The notes beneath the pieces were generated by a model. It saw only the letters and a program-made list of their open reading frames with translations, did no database searches and was not told the origin of the DNA. From positions 57,492 to 121,491 of the forward strand of contig CAYYFE010000008.1 in the NCBI GenBank assembly GCA_964471115.1: a stretch of 64,000 nt of DNA, written 5' to 3'. The translations under genes were made by a program, and so were the position numbers. The stretch is from SYFT01 sp964471115 (GTDB lineage: Bacteria > Acidobacteriota > Vicinamibacteria > Vicinamibacterales > SCN-69-37). How positions within the stretch are numbered: position 1 is the stretch's first letter; every line of letters begins with the position of its first letter. Below, piece after piece: positions 33,394 through 41,640 of the stretch.

Positions 33394-34409
33394 GCCAGCG
33401 TCTTCCTGATGAATCGCACGAACGTCCTGACGCTTTCTTCCGGAGTGCCCGGCAGGACGCCGTGCCCCAATCCACAGATCCATCCGCGCCGCTGCCTCGG
33501 CGACAACGCGCGGACGGGTTCAACGAACCGATCGAGCGCACGCCGCAGTTCTCTGCCCGTCAGGTGCAACAACGCCGGATCGAAGTTCCCCTGCACGAAC
33601 CCCGGCCACGCGCGGCGGCGCAGGGTGGACGCCAGGTCCCAGCGACCATCAATCCCCACGCCGGCCCACGGAGCCTCCACGAACGTTGGCGACGACAACT
33701 GCGCGGGATGTGATCCCTTGGCGTAGTAGCCCAGCCGTCCCGGGAACCGCCGCGCCAGCCTGGCCAGGTCCGGCGCGACACACGTGTCGAATTCGCTGCT
33801 GGCCACATCACCGGCCGCCGTGTCGAGCACCATGACGACATCCGCGCCCGCGTCGAGCTGCATGCGGATGTTGCGGATGAGCAGCGGCACCATGTGGCGC
33901 GCGAACGCCCGATACAGCTGCGGCGAGGACTTCGCGCCCACCAGCGCCCCCTGATGGGATCCCTCGACGGCATACACGAACAGCGTCCACGGCCCGCCGA
34001 CAAATCCCAGCAGCGCCTTGTCGCGCGGCAGCAACGCTCGGGTCGCGGCGACGGCCTCGCCCTGGAATCCGAGACGCTCCAACGCCTTGTCCGTCTCACG
34101 GAATTGCGCCACCCGCGCAGCCGTCAGAGGGCCATCCAGCCGAGGCGGTCCGTCGGCATACGACAGACCGAGACCAAGCGCCTCGAGCGGAAACAACAAA
34201 TCGCTGAACACGATGGCCGCGTCGAAATCGAAATCGCGAATCGGCCCCAGCGCCGCTTCGGCCGCGACCTCGGGCCGCCGGCAGATGTCCTCGAAGGAGT
34301 ACCTCTTCCGCAGGTGCTGATAGTGCCGGTGATACCGGCCCGCTTGACGCATCAGCCAGATCGGCGGCACGGCCTGCGGCACCCCCCGCACCGCGCGCTC
34401 GAAGCGCAT
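33390..34409 (-). CDS. hemE: Uroporphyrinogen decarboxylase
   Basis: The protein is 339 residues from the ATG at 34409. Hallmarks are PPIWLMRQAGRYHRHY near residue 15, DFDAAIVFSDLLFPLEALGL, GGPWTLFVYAVEG near 140, the aspartate-containing VMVLDTAAGDV and the end GWICGLGHGVLPGTPEE. It removes four carboxyl groups from uroporphyrinogen III. The frame stays open upstream through the response-regulator gene, but this ATG overlaps the regulator's stop (TGATG) and matches family length. Confidence 0.95.
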   Translation of the reverse strand: MRFERAVRGVPQAVPPIWLMRQAGRYHRHYQHLRKRYSFEDICRRPEVAAEAALGPIRDFDFDAAIVFSDLLFPLEALGLGLSYADGPPRLDGPLTAARVAQFRETDKALERLGFQGEAVAATRALLPRDKALLGFVGGPWTLFVYAVEGSHQGALVGAKSSPQLYRAFARHMVPLLIRNIRMQLDAGADVVMVLDTAAGDVASSEFDTCVAPDLARLARRFPGRLGYYAKGSHPAQLSSPTFVEAPWAGVGIDGRWDLASTLRRRAWPGFVQGNFDPALLHLTGRELRRALDRFVEPVRALSPRQRRGWICGLGHGVLPGTPEESVRTFVRFIRKTLA

Positions 34410-35077
34410 CACTCCTGTGTCCACTGGTATCCCGTCCCTCTGATCGATCGAATCCGCGCGCCGGCGCGCTCGCCCAGCGCGGCCCTGAGTCTGACGATGG
34501 CGTTGTCGACGGCGCGGGGAGTCGGAAACCGATCCTCGCCCCACGCCCGGTCGAGCAATTCCGATCGACTGACGACATTCGGCGCCCGCTCGACCAGCAG
34601 ACGAAGCACGCGCGCGTCTCTCACCTGCAGATGCAGGGTCCGGCCCGCCGCACTGACCGTCAGCGCGTCGAAGTCGATCACGGTGCCGTCGCAGGCCACC
34701 TGCCTGGGCGCCGCCTGCCGGCTTGCCAGCACATGCCGCACACGCAACGTGAATTCCTTGAGGTGAAACGGTTTCGGCAGGTACTCTTCGGCGCCGATCT
34801 CGAAGCCTTCCAGCCGGCTCTCCGCCGTATTGAGCGCCGTCATGAACATGATGGGCACGTCCAGACGCTTGCGCATTTCGCGCGCGAGCCCAAACCCCGA
34901 ACCGTCGCCCAGCTTCACGTCGACAATCACCAGGTCCCATGCCTGTCGGTCGAGCTGCACGCGCGCCTCACCGATTGATGCCGCCCAGGCCACGTCATGT
35001 CCCTCCCGGGCCAATCGCTCCTGCAGAGTGCGGCCAAGGGACCGATCGTCCTCGACGATGAGGACCCGCGCGGTCAT
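34409..35077 (-). CDS. OmpR-family response regulator, within the hem operon
   Basis: The protein is 222 residues. The receiver domain has VLIVEDD, the phospho-acceptor Asp53 in LVIVDVKLGDG, Thr80 in FMTAL and Lys102 in YLPKPF. The C-terminal winged-helix DNA-binding domain ends with ARIRSIRGTGYQWTQE, the OmpR/PhoB signature. It pairs with the kinase encoded immediately upstream (ATGA overlap) and is coupled to hemE downstream (TGATG). Being embedded between hemL and hemE, it is likely to be made at the same time as haem enzymes and may regulate them or sense a related stress; this is inference. Confidence 0.93.
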   Translation of the reverse strand: MTARVLIVEDDRSLGRTLQERLAREGHDVAWAASIGEARVQLDRQAWDLVIVDVKLGDGSGFGLAREMRKRLDVPIMFMTALNTAESRLEGFEIGAEEYLPKPFHLKEFTLRVRHVLASRQAAPRQVACDGTVIDFDALTVSAAGRTLHLQVRDARVLRLLVERAPNVVSRSELLDRAWGEDRFPTPRAVDNAIVRLRAALGERAGARIRSIRGTGYQWTQE

Positions 35078-35955
35078 GCGGCCTCCGGCAGACTCAGCAC
35101 GACGCGAACGCCCCCGGCGTCACCGTGGGACACCTGCAGCGAGCCCTGCATCCGCGCCACCAGGCGCCGGCTGATGAGCAGACCCAGACCGGTCCCACTG
35201 GTGGCGGCTGGACGCCAGTCGGAGGCGGCCAGGGCCCGCAGCACTTTCGCGCTGGCGCCAAGCCCGTTGTCGTCGAAGCTGATCGTGACCGCCGGACCGA
35301 GCCGCCCGACGACAACCTCCACGCGCGACGCGCCTCCATGCACCGACGCGTTCTGCAACACGTTGCGGACGATGCCCTCAACGGCACGGCGGTCGGCCAT
35401 GACCTGGGCGTCGCCCTGCACCGCGACGGCCAGATCCGGCCAGTCCACCGCGAGTCGGGTCACCAGGCCGCGCACGTCCACGGGCTCCACGAACAACACC
35501 GCGTCGGGCTGAGCGTAGTACAGCGAATTCTCGAGCTGCAGCCGGAGCCGGAGCGCGTCACGCATCAACCGGCGCAACGACTCGCCACCGGCGTCGGGGC
35601 CGAGGTCTTCCTGAAGACTCTCGGCCTGCAGCTGAAGGCTGGCGAGCGCCGTCTTCAGATCGTGTGTGAACAACGAAAAGAAGTCCTGAAGCTGCTGTCG
35701 CCGGCGCGCCTCGCGGCGAATCGCCACCATCAGCGCCACGCCGCCTCCCAGCAGCAGCGCCAGCAACACCGTGCCTTCCCACACGAGCATGCGCTGGACC
35801 TGCCCCAGACGGTGTCCCGCCTCGCCGCCCAGTTCCTGAATGCGTTCGGCCTGCGAGAGACCGAAAAACAGCCACCAGCCGGCCAGCGAAACGGTGGTCG
35901 CCAGCCAGAGCAACGCCAGCATGTAGGACACGGTCCACCGCGGTTCCCGTGTCAT
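35074..35955 (-). CDS. Membrane sensor histidine kinase, within the hem operon
   Basis: The protein is 293 residues. Two helices (about 9-33 and 57-79) enclose a periplasmic loop of only about 23 residues, too small for a folded sensor domain. The dimerisation helix carries His98 in LFTHDLKTALASL. The ATPase has an N-box (IVRNVLQNASVHGG), a G1-type DDNGLG and a GTGLGLLISRRLVARM motif. A short loop suggests sensing inside the membrane or by accessory proteins. It overlaps hemL upstream and the regulator downstream by ATGA. Confidence 0.92.
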   Translation of the reverse strand: MTREPRWTVSYMLALLWLATTVSLAGWWLFFGLSQAERIQELGGEAGHRLGQVQRMLVWEGTVLLALLLGGGVALMVAIRREARRRQQLQDFFSLFTHDLKTALASLQLQAESLQEDLGPDAGGESLRRLMRDALRLRLQLENSLYYAQPDAVLFVEPVDVRGLVTRLAVDWPDLAVAVQGDAQVMADRRAVEGIVRNVLQNASVHGGASRVEVVVGRLGPAVTISFDDNGLGASAKVLRALAASDWRPAATSGTGLGLLISRRLVARMQGSLQVSHGDAGGVRVVLSLPEAA

Positions 35956-37235
35956 GAGGGGTCAGCCTCCCGCGCCGCCGCGCGCAGCACGGCCACGGCC
36001 TGGTCGAGCACGTCGTCTGTGTGGGCCAGCGACAGAAACAGGACCTCGTAGGGCGAGGGCGGCAGGTACACGCCGCGCGCAAGCGCCGCGTGGAAGAAGC
36101 GGCTGAACCACTCGGCATTGCCAGGTGGAATGCCGGCCGGTGTACGGATCGGATTCCCGTCGTCGAGATGGATCCACAACAGGCCGGGCTCATCGACGAC
36201 ACGAAGCGGCCGTCGCAAACCGGTAAAAGCGTCGCGCAGGCGGGCCGCCAAGGCCGTCGTCTGGCGGCCCAGCCGGTTCCATCCGTCGCGGGATTCCATC
36301 GCGCGCACCGTGGCCAGACCGGCCCGCATCCCCACCGGGTTGGCGGACAAGGTGCCGGCCTGATACACCGGCCCCTCCGGAGCGACCAGCGAAAGCAGGT
36401 CGGCGCGGCCGCCGTACGCGCCGACGGGGAACCCGCCGCCAATCACCTTGCCGTAGCAGACCAGGTCGGGCGTCACGCCCAGGCGTTCGGCCATGCCGCC
36501 TCGGCCGACACGGAACCCGCTGATGACCTCATCAAACAGCAGCAGCGTGCCGCTGCGCGCGCAGTGGGTCACGAGGCGGTCAATCCACTCGCGCCGTTGC
36601 GGCAGCAGGCCGTAGTTGGCGGGCAATGGCTCGAGCGTGACGGCGGCCAGCGTGTCGCCATGAGCCGCAAACACGGCATCAAGGGCCTCCGTGTCATCAA
36701 GCGGCGCGACCAGGGTGGACGCCGCGGCGGCACCGACACCGGCACTGGACGCGGCACTGGCGCCGGCCAGACCGCTGCCGGCCTGCACGAGCAGCGCGTC
36801 GGCGTGGCCGTGATAACACCCCTCGAACTTGAGGATGTGCGGGCGCCCGGTGGCGGCGCGCGCCACGCGCAGGGCCGACATCGTGGCCTCGGTGCCCGAC
36901 GAGACGAAGCGCAGCCTGGACACGTGCGGCACACGAGACACGATCCACTCGGCCAATTCCAGGGAGTAGGGCTCCGCCGCGCCGTACGTCCAGCCATCGT
37001 CGATGGCCGCGCGTGCGGCGCCGGCCACGCCCGGGTCCCGGTGTCCAAGCACCAGGGGACCAAAACTCATGCAGAAGTCGATATACGCGTGTCCATCCAC
37101 GTCGGTCAGGCGTGCCCCGTCCGCCCTGGCCATGAACCGCGGAGTGCCGCCGACGTGTGAGAACGCGCGCACGGGGCTGTGGACGCCGCCGGGCGCCACG
37201 GCCCGCGCACGTTCGAACAGGGCGCGCGAACTCAT
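35952..37235 (-). CDS. hemL: Glutamate-1-semialdehyde 2,1-aminomutase
   Basis: The protein is 427 residues from the ATG at 37235. It has the family start (ALFERARAVAPGGVHSPVRAF), GAPEP-like GAAEPYSLELAEWI, the FVSSGTEATMSALRVARA motif, FEGCYHGHADALLV, LLFDEVISGFRVG and the PLP-lysine segment CYGKVIGGGFPVGAYGG near residue 270. It converts glutamate-1-semialdehyde into 5-aminolaevulinate, confirming the C5 pathway with HemA. It overlaps hemB and the kinase gene by 4 bp each. Confidence 0.96.
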   Translation of the reverse strand: MSSRALFERARAVAPGGVHSPVRAFSHVGGTPRFMARADGARLTDVDGHAYIDFCMSFGPLVLGHRDPGVAGAARAAIDDGWTYGAAEPYSLELAEWIVSRVPHVSRLRFVSSGTEATMSALRVARAATGRPHILKFEGCYHGHADALLVQAGSGLAGASAASSAGVGAAAASTLVAPLDDTEALDAVFAAHGDTLAAVTLEPLPANYGLLPQRREWIDRLVTHCARSGTLLLFDEVISGFRVGRGGMAERLGVTPDLVCYGKVIGGGFPVGAYGGRADLLSLVAPEGPVYQAGTLSANPVGMRAGLATVRAMESRDGWNRLGRQTTALAARLRDAFTGLRRPLRVVDEPGLLWIHLDDGNPIRTPAGIPPGNAEWFSRFFHAALARGVYLPPSPYEVLFLSLAHTDDVLDQAVAVLRAAAREADPS

Positions 37236-38200
37236 GCGGGGATCCCCAGCGCCCGGGCCCGGCGCGCTCCATACGTGATGATGAATCCCGCGCCGGCCCG
37301 GCGAAACACGCGCCACGTCTCGAGCAACATCTCGTCGAATCGTCCCAGACCTCGGTCTTCAAGCGCGACAAGACTGGCGTACTCGCCGCTGACCTGGTAG
37401 GCGCCCACCAGTTTGCCTGTCTCACGGGCAATCGGCGCGATGAGGTCGAGCGAGGTCAGGCCGGGTTTGACCATCAGCAGGTCCGCGCCTTCGGCGGCGC
37501 ACCGCACACTCGACGCCAGGGCATCGGCGCGCGCGCGGACGTCGATCTGATAGTGCCTGCGGTCGCCCTCACCAGGGGCCGAACCGGCGGCGTCACGGAA
37601 CGGACCGTAGAAGGCGCTGGCGAATTTCGTCGAATAACTCATGATGGGCACTCGATCGTGGCGCGCCTCGTCGAGCGCGCTCCGGATCGCCGCGACTCGA
37701 TGGTCCATCATGTCACTGGGCGCCACGCCATCGGCGCCCGCGTCGGAGACGGCCACGGCCATCCGGCCCAGGGCATCGATGGTCGCCGGCACGTCCAGAC
37801 GGCGCCCCTCGTCGAGCACGGCGCAGTGGCCATGCGACGTCCACGCGCACAAACAAAGGTCGATCCAGAGGTGCAGTCGTGTCCCGTGTGCCTGCTTGAT
37901 GGCGCGCACGGCGTCCGCCAGGAAACCAAAGTCATCAGGATACGAGGCCTTCGCGCCCGGCACCGGGAACAGCAGGAAATGTCTCACGCCGGCATCGAGA
38001 TCGCGCCCGACCTGATCAACCGCCTCGTCCACGTTCAACCGGGCGTTGTCACCCAGGCCGTCCACCGGCCGGCGCGCCTCGGCCTGTTCGCCGACGAAGA
38101 TCGGCTGAACGAGATGCGCCGTCGTAAACCCGACTTCGTCGGTCAGGTCGCGCAGGTGCGCGGTCTGCCGAAGCCGAAGCCGGGACCAGGGAGCACTCAT
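37232..38200 (-). CDS. hemB: Porphobilinogen synthase (delta-aminolaevulinate dehydratase), zinc type
   Basis: The protein is 322 residues from the ATG at 38200. Active-site lysines are in YSTKFASAFYGPFRDA near residue 195 and LLMVKPGL near 245. The metal-binding segment reads DLCLCAWTSHGHC near residue 120, with three cysteines, the pattern of zinc-dependent enzymes rather than the Asp-rich magnesium type. It condenses two aminolaevulinate molecules to porphobilinogen. Both ends overlap neighbours by ATGA. Confidence 0.96.
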   Translation of the reverse strand: MSAPWSRLRLRQTAHLRDLTDEVGFTTAHLVQPIFVGEQAEARRPVDGLGDNARLNVDEAVDQVGRDLDAGVRHFLLFPVPGAKASYPDDFGFLADAVRAIKQAHGTRLHLWIDLCLCAWTSHGHCAVLDEGRRLDVPATIDALGRMAVAVSDAGADGVAPSDMMDHRVAAIRSALDEARHDRVPIMSYSTKFASAFYGPFRDAAGSAPGEGDRRHYQIDVRARADALASSVRCAAEGADLLMVKPGLTSLDLIAPIARETGKLVGAYQVSGEYASLVALEDRGLGRFDEMLLETWRVFRRAGAGFIITYGARRARALGIPA

Positions 38201-39672
38201 AGAGACACCTCGGACAGCCAGTGGTCGTAGTCGAGCCACACGCCGGCGCGGTCACTCTCGCCCAGCACGGCCTTGATCGCGCGAGCGGTCGCGCCGGGAC
38301 CGCTGCCATGCCAGCGGTCCGCCAGCCACGCTTTGGTCTGGAGGGCCCGGGTGAACTCGACTCCGCTGGTCCAGAAGAAGTGTGTACAGGACTCCAGATT
38401 CTGCGGCAGCCGGCGACGGACCAGATATGTCGCCAGCGTCTCGGCCGACGGCGCCGCGTCGGTGTGCGTCAGGCGCAGCCATCGGACCGGTCGGCCGGCC
38501 AGCAGGTCCACCTCCGCCCGTTCCTCGTCGCCCAGGCCCTCGGCACTGCCGTTGACCCACACGCCCCGCCCCGCCAGACGACGCCAGGTGCGCGCGCCTG
38601 CCACCCACACCAGCGTCTCCGGTCCGGCGACCCAGTCAGCCGGCCAGGCGTCCGCGCGCGACACCCAGTACCCGTCGGCCTGCGGCTGCGGTGGCCGCAA
38701 CGTCAGCCGCGAGGCGGACCAGGGCTGATGAGGCGGCGGCCACAGCCGGTCGGCAGGCGCACGCGGGACCGCGGGCCTGTCGCGGTCCAGCTTCCACGTC
38801 TGAACATCACGATCCCCCTCGCTGCCCCTGGTGCTCAGCACCGTTCCATACGACCGGATGCGCGCCGTCGCGCCGAACGCGTCGTGGCAGCCGCCACCCC
38901 GCTCGGCCAGCAACGCGCGCTCGCGCACGACCTCGATCCATGTGTCCGCGTCCTGAACGGCCGTCAACCGGTCACGCAACGCGTGATTGGCGCGCGCGAC
39001 CTCGATGGCCAGCGCCCCCTGGGCCGGCGCCGTCGGAAACTCCCGCAACGGCAGCACCATCCACCGCGTCTGCTTCAGCAGCGTCCGAATCTCGACGGTG
39101 CTGTCCGGATCGAGCGCATCAGGCGCCAGCAGGCGATCGAGCGCGGCCTTGGCCACAACGAGCGCATCCGCGTCGCCATGGACGAGCTTGCGCAGGCGCG
39201 TCGTGATGTTGCCCCGGACGTCACGCGTCACGACGGCATCCACCGTCCACGGAAGCAACGGCGGCAGCGACCGGGTGAGCGTCCAGGCCCGGCGAGGCGA
39301 CGACGTGAGCACGGAGAGGATCGCGGGGGACCGCCGCAGCACTTCTGGGCGCACCAGCAGCACGTCGCGGGGATCCGCGCGCCGCAGCGTCGCTCCGACC
39401 ACGGTGTCGATGCCGCTTTCGATCGGCAGATCTTTCCACGAGTGCACGACCAGGTCGGCCTCGCCGGTGAGGAGTTGCCGCGAGAGATCGGACGTGAAGG
39501 CGCCCTTGTCGGCGAACCGGGCGAGCGGCGTCACCGTGTCGCGGTCCCCGGCCGCGCTGCGGGCCTGCAGCGTGATGTCCAGGTCCGGATGGGCCTCCGC
39601 CAGCGCCGCCGCCACCTGACGGGCCTGGCGCTGAGCGAGCGCGCTCGCGCGACTGAGGATGCTTACGCGCAC
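38197..39672 (-). CDS. hemC: Hydroxymethylbilane synthase fused to a divergent uroporphyrinogen-III-synthase-like domain
   Basis: The protein is 491 residues from the GTG at 39672 (VRVSILSRASALAQRQ). The first 300 residues are HemC: DRDTVTP, KGAFTSDL, VHSWKDLP (usually VHSLKDLP), APAQGALAIEV and GGGCHDAFGA, whose Cys carries the dipyrromethane cofactor. The remaining 190 residues are divergent but contain two half-domains with LVWVAGARTW, ESCTHFFWTSGVEFTRAL and HGSGPGATARAIKAVLG, like the end of HemD. Since no other hemD candidate is seen in the cluster, this part probably closes the tetrapyrrole ring. It overlaps hemA by 10 bp. Confidence 0.88.
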   Translation of the reverse strand: MRVSILSRASALAQRQARQVAAALAEAHPDLDITLQARSAAGDRDTVTPLARFADKGAFTSDLSRQLLTGEADLVVHSWKDLPIESGIDTVVGATLRRADPRDVLLVRPEVLRRSPAILSVLTSSPRRAWTLTRSLPPLLPWTVDAVVTRDVRGNITTRLRKLVHGDADALVVAKAALDRLLAPDALDPDSTVEIRTLLKQTRWMVLPLREFPTAPAQGALAIEVARANHALRDRLTAVQDADTWIEVVRERALLAERGGGCHDAFGATARIRSYGTVLSTRGSEGDRDVQTWKLDRDRPAVPRAPADRLWPPPHQPWSASRLTLRPPQPQADGYWVSRADAWPADWVAGPETLVWVAGARTWRRLAGRGVWVNGSAEGLGDEERAEVDLLAGRPVRWLRLTHTDAAPSAETLATYLVRRRLPQNLESCTHFFWTSGVEFTRALQTKAWLADRWHGSGPGATARAIKAVLGESDRAGVWLDYDHWLSEVSL

Positions 39673-40460
39673 AGGTCTTCCCAGCCGAACGGGTGCAGCT
39701 CTTCGCGGGCGTCGAACCTCCGCCCGCACCGGGCTGCCGCGGCGCGCGCCTCACACAGACGCGCATCGGTCCCGTCGGCCTGATGGGCGGAGAACAGATC
39801 AGCGAGCGCCAGCACCGGCACATCGGCGATCGGCGTCCGTTCATCATCCGCTCGCAGGTCGAGCACGCGCCTGACGTCGGGATACGCCGACCGCACGCGA
39901 GCGATCGCGTCGGCGCCGATCGGGGCGGCGATGACCACGGCGGTGCCCGCGCCGGCCGCGGTCCGCGCCGCCGGCCGGGCGGGGTGGTCGAGCGTGGCGC
40001 GGGTCCACACATCGACGACGTGGGCCGCGTCGATGTAGTCGTGGATCTCCCGCGCCAACACTCCGGCGCCAATGAGCGCCACACGGGTGAGGTCGCGGAC
40101 ATGGCGCCGGACCGCGCTGCCGTATGTGCGCGATCCCAGATCGCGCAGGTGCGCCTCGCGAATCACCCGCGCATCGGCGAGCACCTGTTGTCCCAGGCGC
40201 TTCAGCCAGGCGTGGGTACGCCCGTCCAGCCCGTCCAGGAACGCCTTGAACTGTCCTTGAATCTGCGTCTCACCCGCCATCGGCGACTGCAGACCGCACA
40301 CGACCTCGACCAGATGCGCATACGCCGCGCCGTCCTCCAGGTCCGCCCGGCGCGCGCCGTCGTCGATGAAGGTGATCGCGCGCAGGCAGGTGCGGAAGGT
40401 GGCGAGGCCGTCGGTGTGGCCCTCGCTCCCGCGTCTCCTGTCCGTCAGCCGCAGTCGCAC
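39663..40460 (-). CDS. hemA: Unusually short glutamyl-tRNA reductase
   Basis: The protein is 265 residues, against about 420 for typical HemA. The catalytic Cys is near residue 25 in ATFRTCLR (usually STCNR near 50). The family motif appears as CGLQSPMAGETQIQGQFK (usually GLDSMVLGEPQILGQVK), followed by GSRTYGSAVR and the NADPH-binding VALIGAGVLAREIHDYI. About 25 N-terminal residues and the C-terminal dimerisation domain are missing. A TAGACT hexamer 6 nt before the GTG at 40460 supports this start, and the frame is intact. Position at the head of the hem operon with hemL makes a working, reduced HemA likely. Confidence 0.85.
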   Translation of the reverse strand: MRLRLTDRRRGSEGHTDGLATFRTCLRAITFIDDGARRADLEDGAAYAHLVEVVCGLQSPMAGETQIQGQFKAFLDGLDGRTHAWLKRLGQQVLADARVIREAHLRDLGSRTYGSAVRRHVRDLTRVALIGAGVLAREIHDYIDAAHVVDVWTRATLDHPARPAARTAAGAGTAVVIAAPIGADAIARVRSAYPDVRRVLDLRADDERTPIADVPVLALADLFSAHQADGTDARLCEARAAAARCGRRFDAREELHPFGWEDLCA

Positions 40461-40466
40461 GGGTTC

Positions 40467-40544
40467 AGTCTAGTGAGAGCGCGATCGCGAAGTGTCACGG
40501 AATTGTCCCGACGCGGGCACTGGAGCGAGTGACAGGGCTATCGT
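40467..40544. promoter_or_regulatory. Divergent leaderless promoters of the hem operon and hemH
   Basis: On the minus strand TAGACT (40472-40467) is 6 nt from the hemA GTG at 40460. On the plus strand TATCGT (40539-40544) is 6 nt from the hemH GTG at 40551. Between them lies a perfect 10-bp palindrome CGCGATCGCG (40480-40489) and a spaced inverted repeat TGTCAC (40493-40498)/GTGACA (40529-40534), candidate operator sites. No ribosome site is seen for either gene. Confidence 0.65.
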
Positions 40545-40550
40545 GCTCAC

Positions 40551-41513
40551 GTGGCATCGATCGGAGTGTTGCTGCTCCAGCTGGGCACGCCTGAGGCACC
40601 GACGCGGCCGGCGCTGCGCCGCTATCTGGCGGAGTTTCTTTCAGACCATCGCGTCATCGACCTTCCGCGCTGGCAGTGGCTGCCGATTCTTCACGGCATC
40701 GTCCTCAATACCCGACCGCAGAAGTCCGCCATGGAGTACGCGAAGGTCTGGACACCAGAGGGGTCTCCGCTGCTGGTGACCTCACGTCGGCAGGCCGCCC
40801 TGCTGGAGGCCGCGCTCAGGTCCAGAGGCATCGACGCGGTTGTGCGTGTGGCAATGCGGTACGGGCGGCCCTCGACGGAGGATGCGGTGGCCGAGCTCGA
40901 GGCTGCTGGGGTCTCGCGCATCGTGGCGCTGCCGATGTACCCGCAGTACGCCAGCGCGACGACCGGATCAAGCGTCGAGGAGCTCTATCGCGTCGCGTCC
41001 CGCCGGCGAATCATTCCTCCGATTGCGGTGGTGCCTCCGTACTTCGAGCATCCCGGTTACATTCGAGCGCTCGCTGAAGTCGCACGGGCCGCGCTGGCCG
41101 GTTGGCGTCCCGATCATCTGGTGCTGAGCTTCCACGGCATCCCGGAGCGGTATGTCCGCGAAGGCGACCCGTACGCCGGTCACTGCGGTCTCACGACTTC
41201 GGCGCTCCAGGAGGCCATGGGATGGCCAACCGGGCGCTTGACCCTGTCGTTCCAGTCGCGCTTCGGCCGCGAAGTGTGGCTGCAGCCGTACACCGATGAC
41301 ACGCTGCACCGCCTCGGGGCACAACGGACGGAGCGCGTGGCCGTGATGTGTCCGGGATTCACCGCCGACTGTCTCGAAACACTGGAAGAGATTGGCGCGC
41401 GTGAGCGTCGCAACTTCGTTGACGCCGGCGGCGGCGATCTCCGTCTGGTGCCCTGCCTCAACACGTCGCCGCTCTGGATCGAGACGATGGCGGATCTGGT
41501 CGCCGGCGCCTGA
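40551..41513 (+). CDS. hemH: Ferrochelatase
   Basis: The protein is 320 residues from the GTG at 40551. It begins GVLLLQLGTPEAPTRPALRRYLAEFLSD, the classical start, and continues with MRYGRPSTEDAV, LPMYPQYASATTGS, the active-site His in LVLSFHGIPERYV near residue 190, the Tyr-rich EGDPYAGHC, TLSFQSRFGREVWLQPYTDD and the CPGFTADCLETLEEI motif near 265. It inserts ferrous iron into protoporphyrin IX. Divergent from hemA across 90 bp and followed by an iron-type TonB receptor. Confidence 0.97.
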   Translation: MASIGVLLLQLGTPEAPTRPALRRYLAEFLSDHRVIDLPRWQWLPILHGIVLNTRPQKSAMEYAKVWTPEGSPLLVTSRRQAALLEAALRSRGIDAVVRVAMRYGRPSTEDAVAELEAAGVSRIVALPMYPQYASATTGSSVEELYRVASRRRIIPPIAVVPPYFEHPGYIRALAEVARAALAGWRPDHLVLSFHGIPERYVREGDPYAGHCGLTTSALQEAMGWPTGRLTLSFQSRFGREVWLQPYTDDTLHRLGAQRTERVAVMCPGFTADCLETLEEIGARERRNFVDAGGGDLRLVPCLNTSPLWIETMADLVAGA

Positions 41514-41551
41514 CCCGGCGCGGACCACGTTTGTAGAACTTTTGTCTGCCC

Positions 41552-41621
41552 GCTTGACCGACCAAATCGGTCCGATTCAAGCTTCCTGAGACTTGTCTCA
41601 TTTGCGACGTGTGGTCGCAAA
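41552..41621 (+). promoter_or_regulatory. Leader with three consecutive inverted repeats before the FecA-like receptor
   Basis: Three dyads follow one another: GCTTGACCGA with TCGGTC and TCAAGC (41552-41582), the perfect TGAGAC-TT-GTCTCA (41587-41600), and the perfect 8-bp TTTGCGAC-GTGTG-GTCGCAAA (41601-41621). A TAGAAC -10-like sequence at 41534 would put all three in the transcribed leader. They could be protein operators or RNA hairpins; none matches a Fur box that I can recognise. Confidence 0.55.
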
Positions 41622-41640
41622 CCTTGCTCTCGGGGGGCCC

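Noticed and set aside
34410..34940. Extension of hemE upstream into the response regulator region
   Set aside because: The extra sequence is the antiframe of the regulator; ATG 34409 overlaps the regulator stop and gives the usual HemE length.
39663..40460. hemA as a pseudogene
   Set aside because: The frame is intact, key motifs are kept, a promoter lies directly upstream and the overlap with hemC/D is tidy.
40551..41513. Coproporphyrin-dependent pathway (HemQ type)
   Set aside because: HemN of the true HemN type is present and no HemQ-like gene was seen in the cluster, so the protoporphyrin route is the simpler reading.
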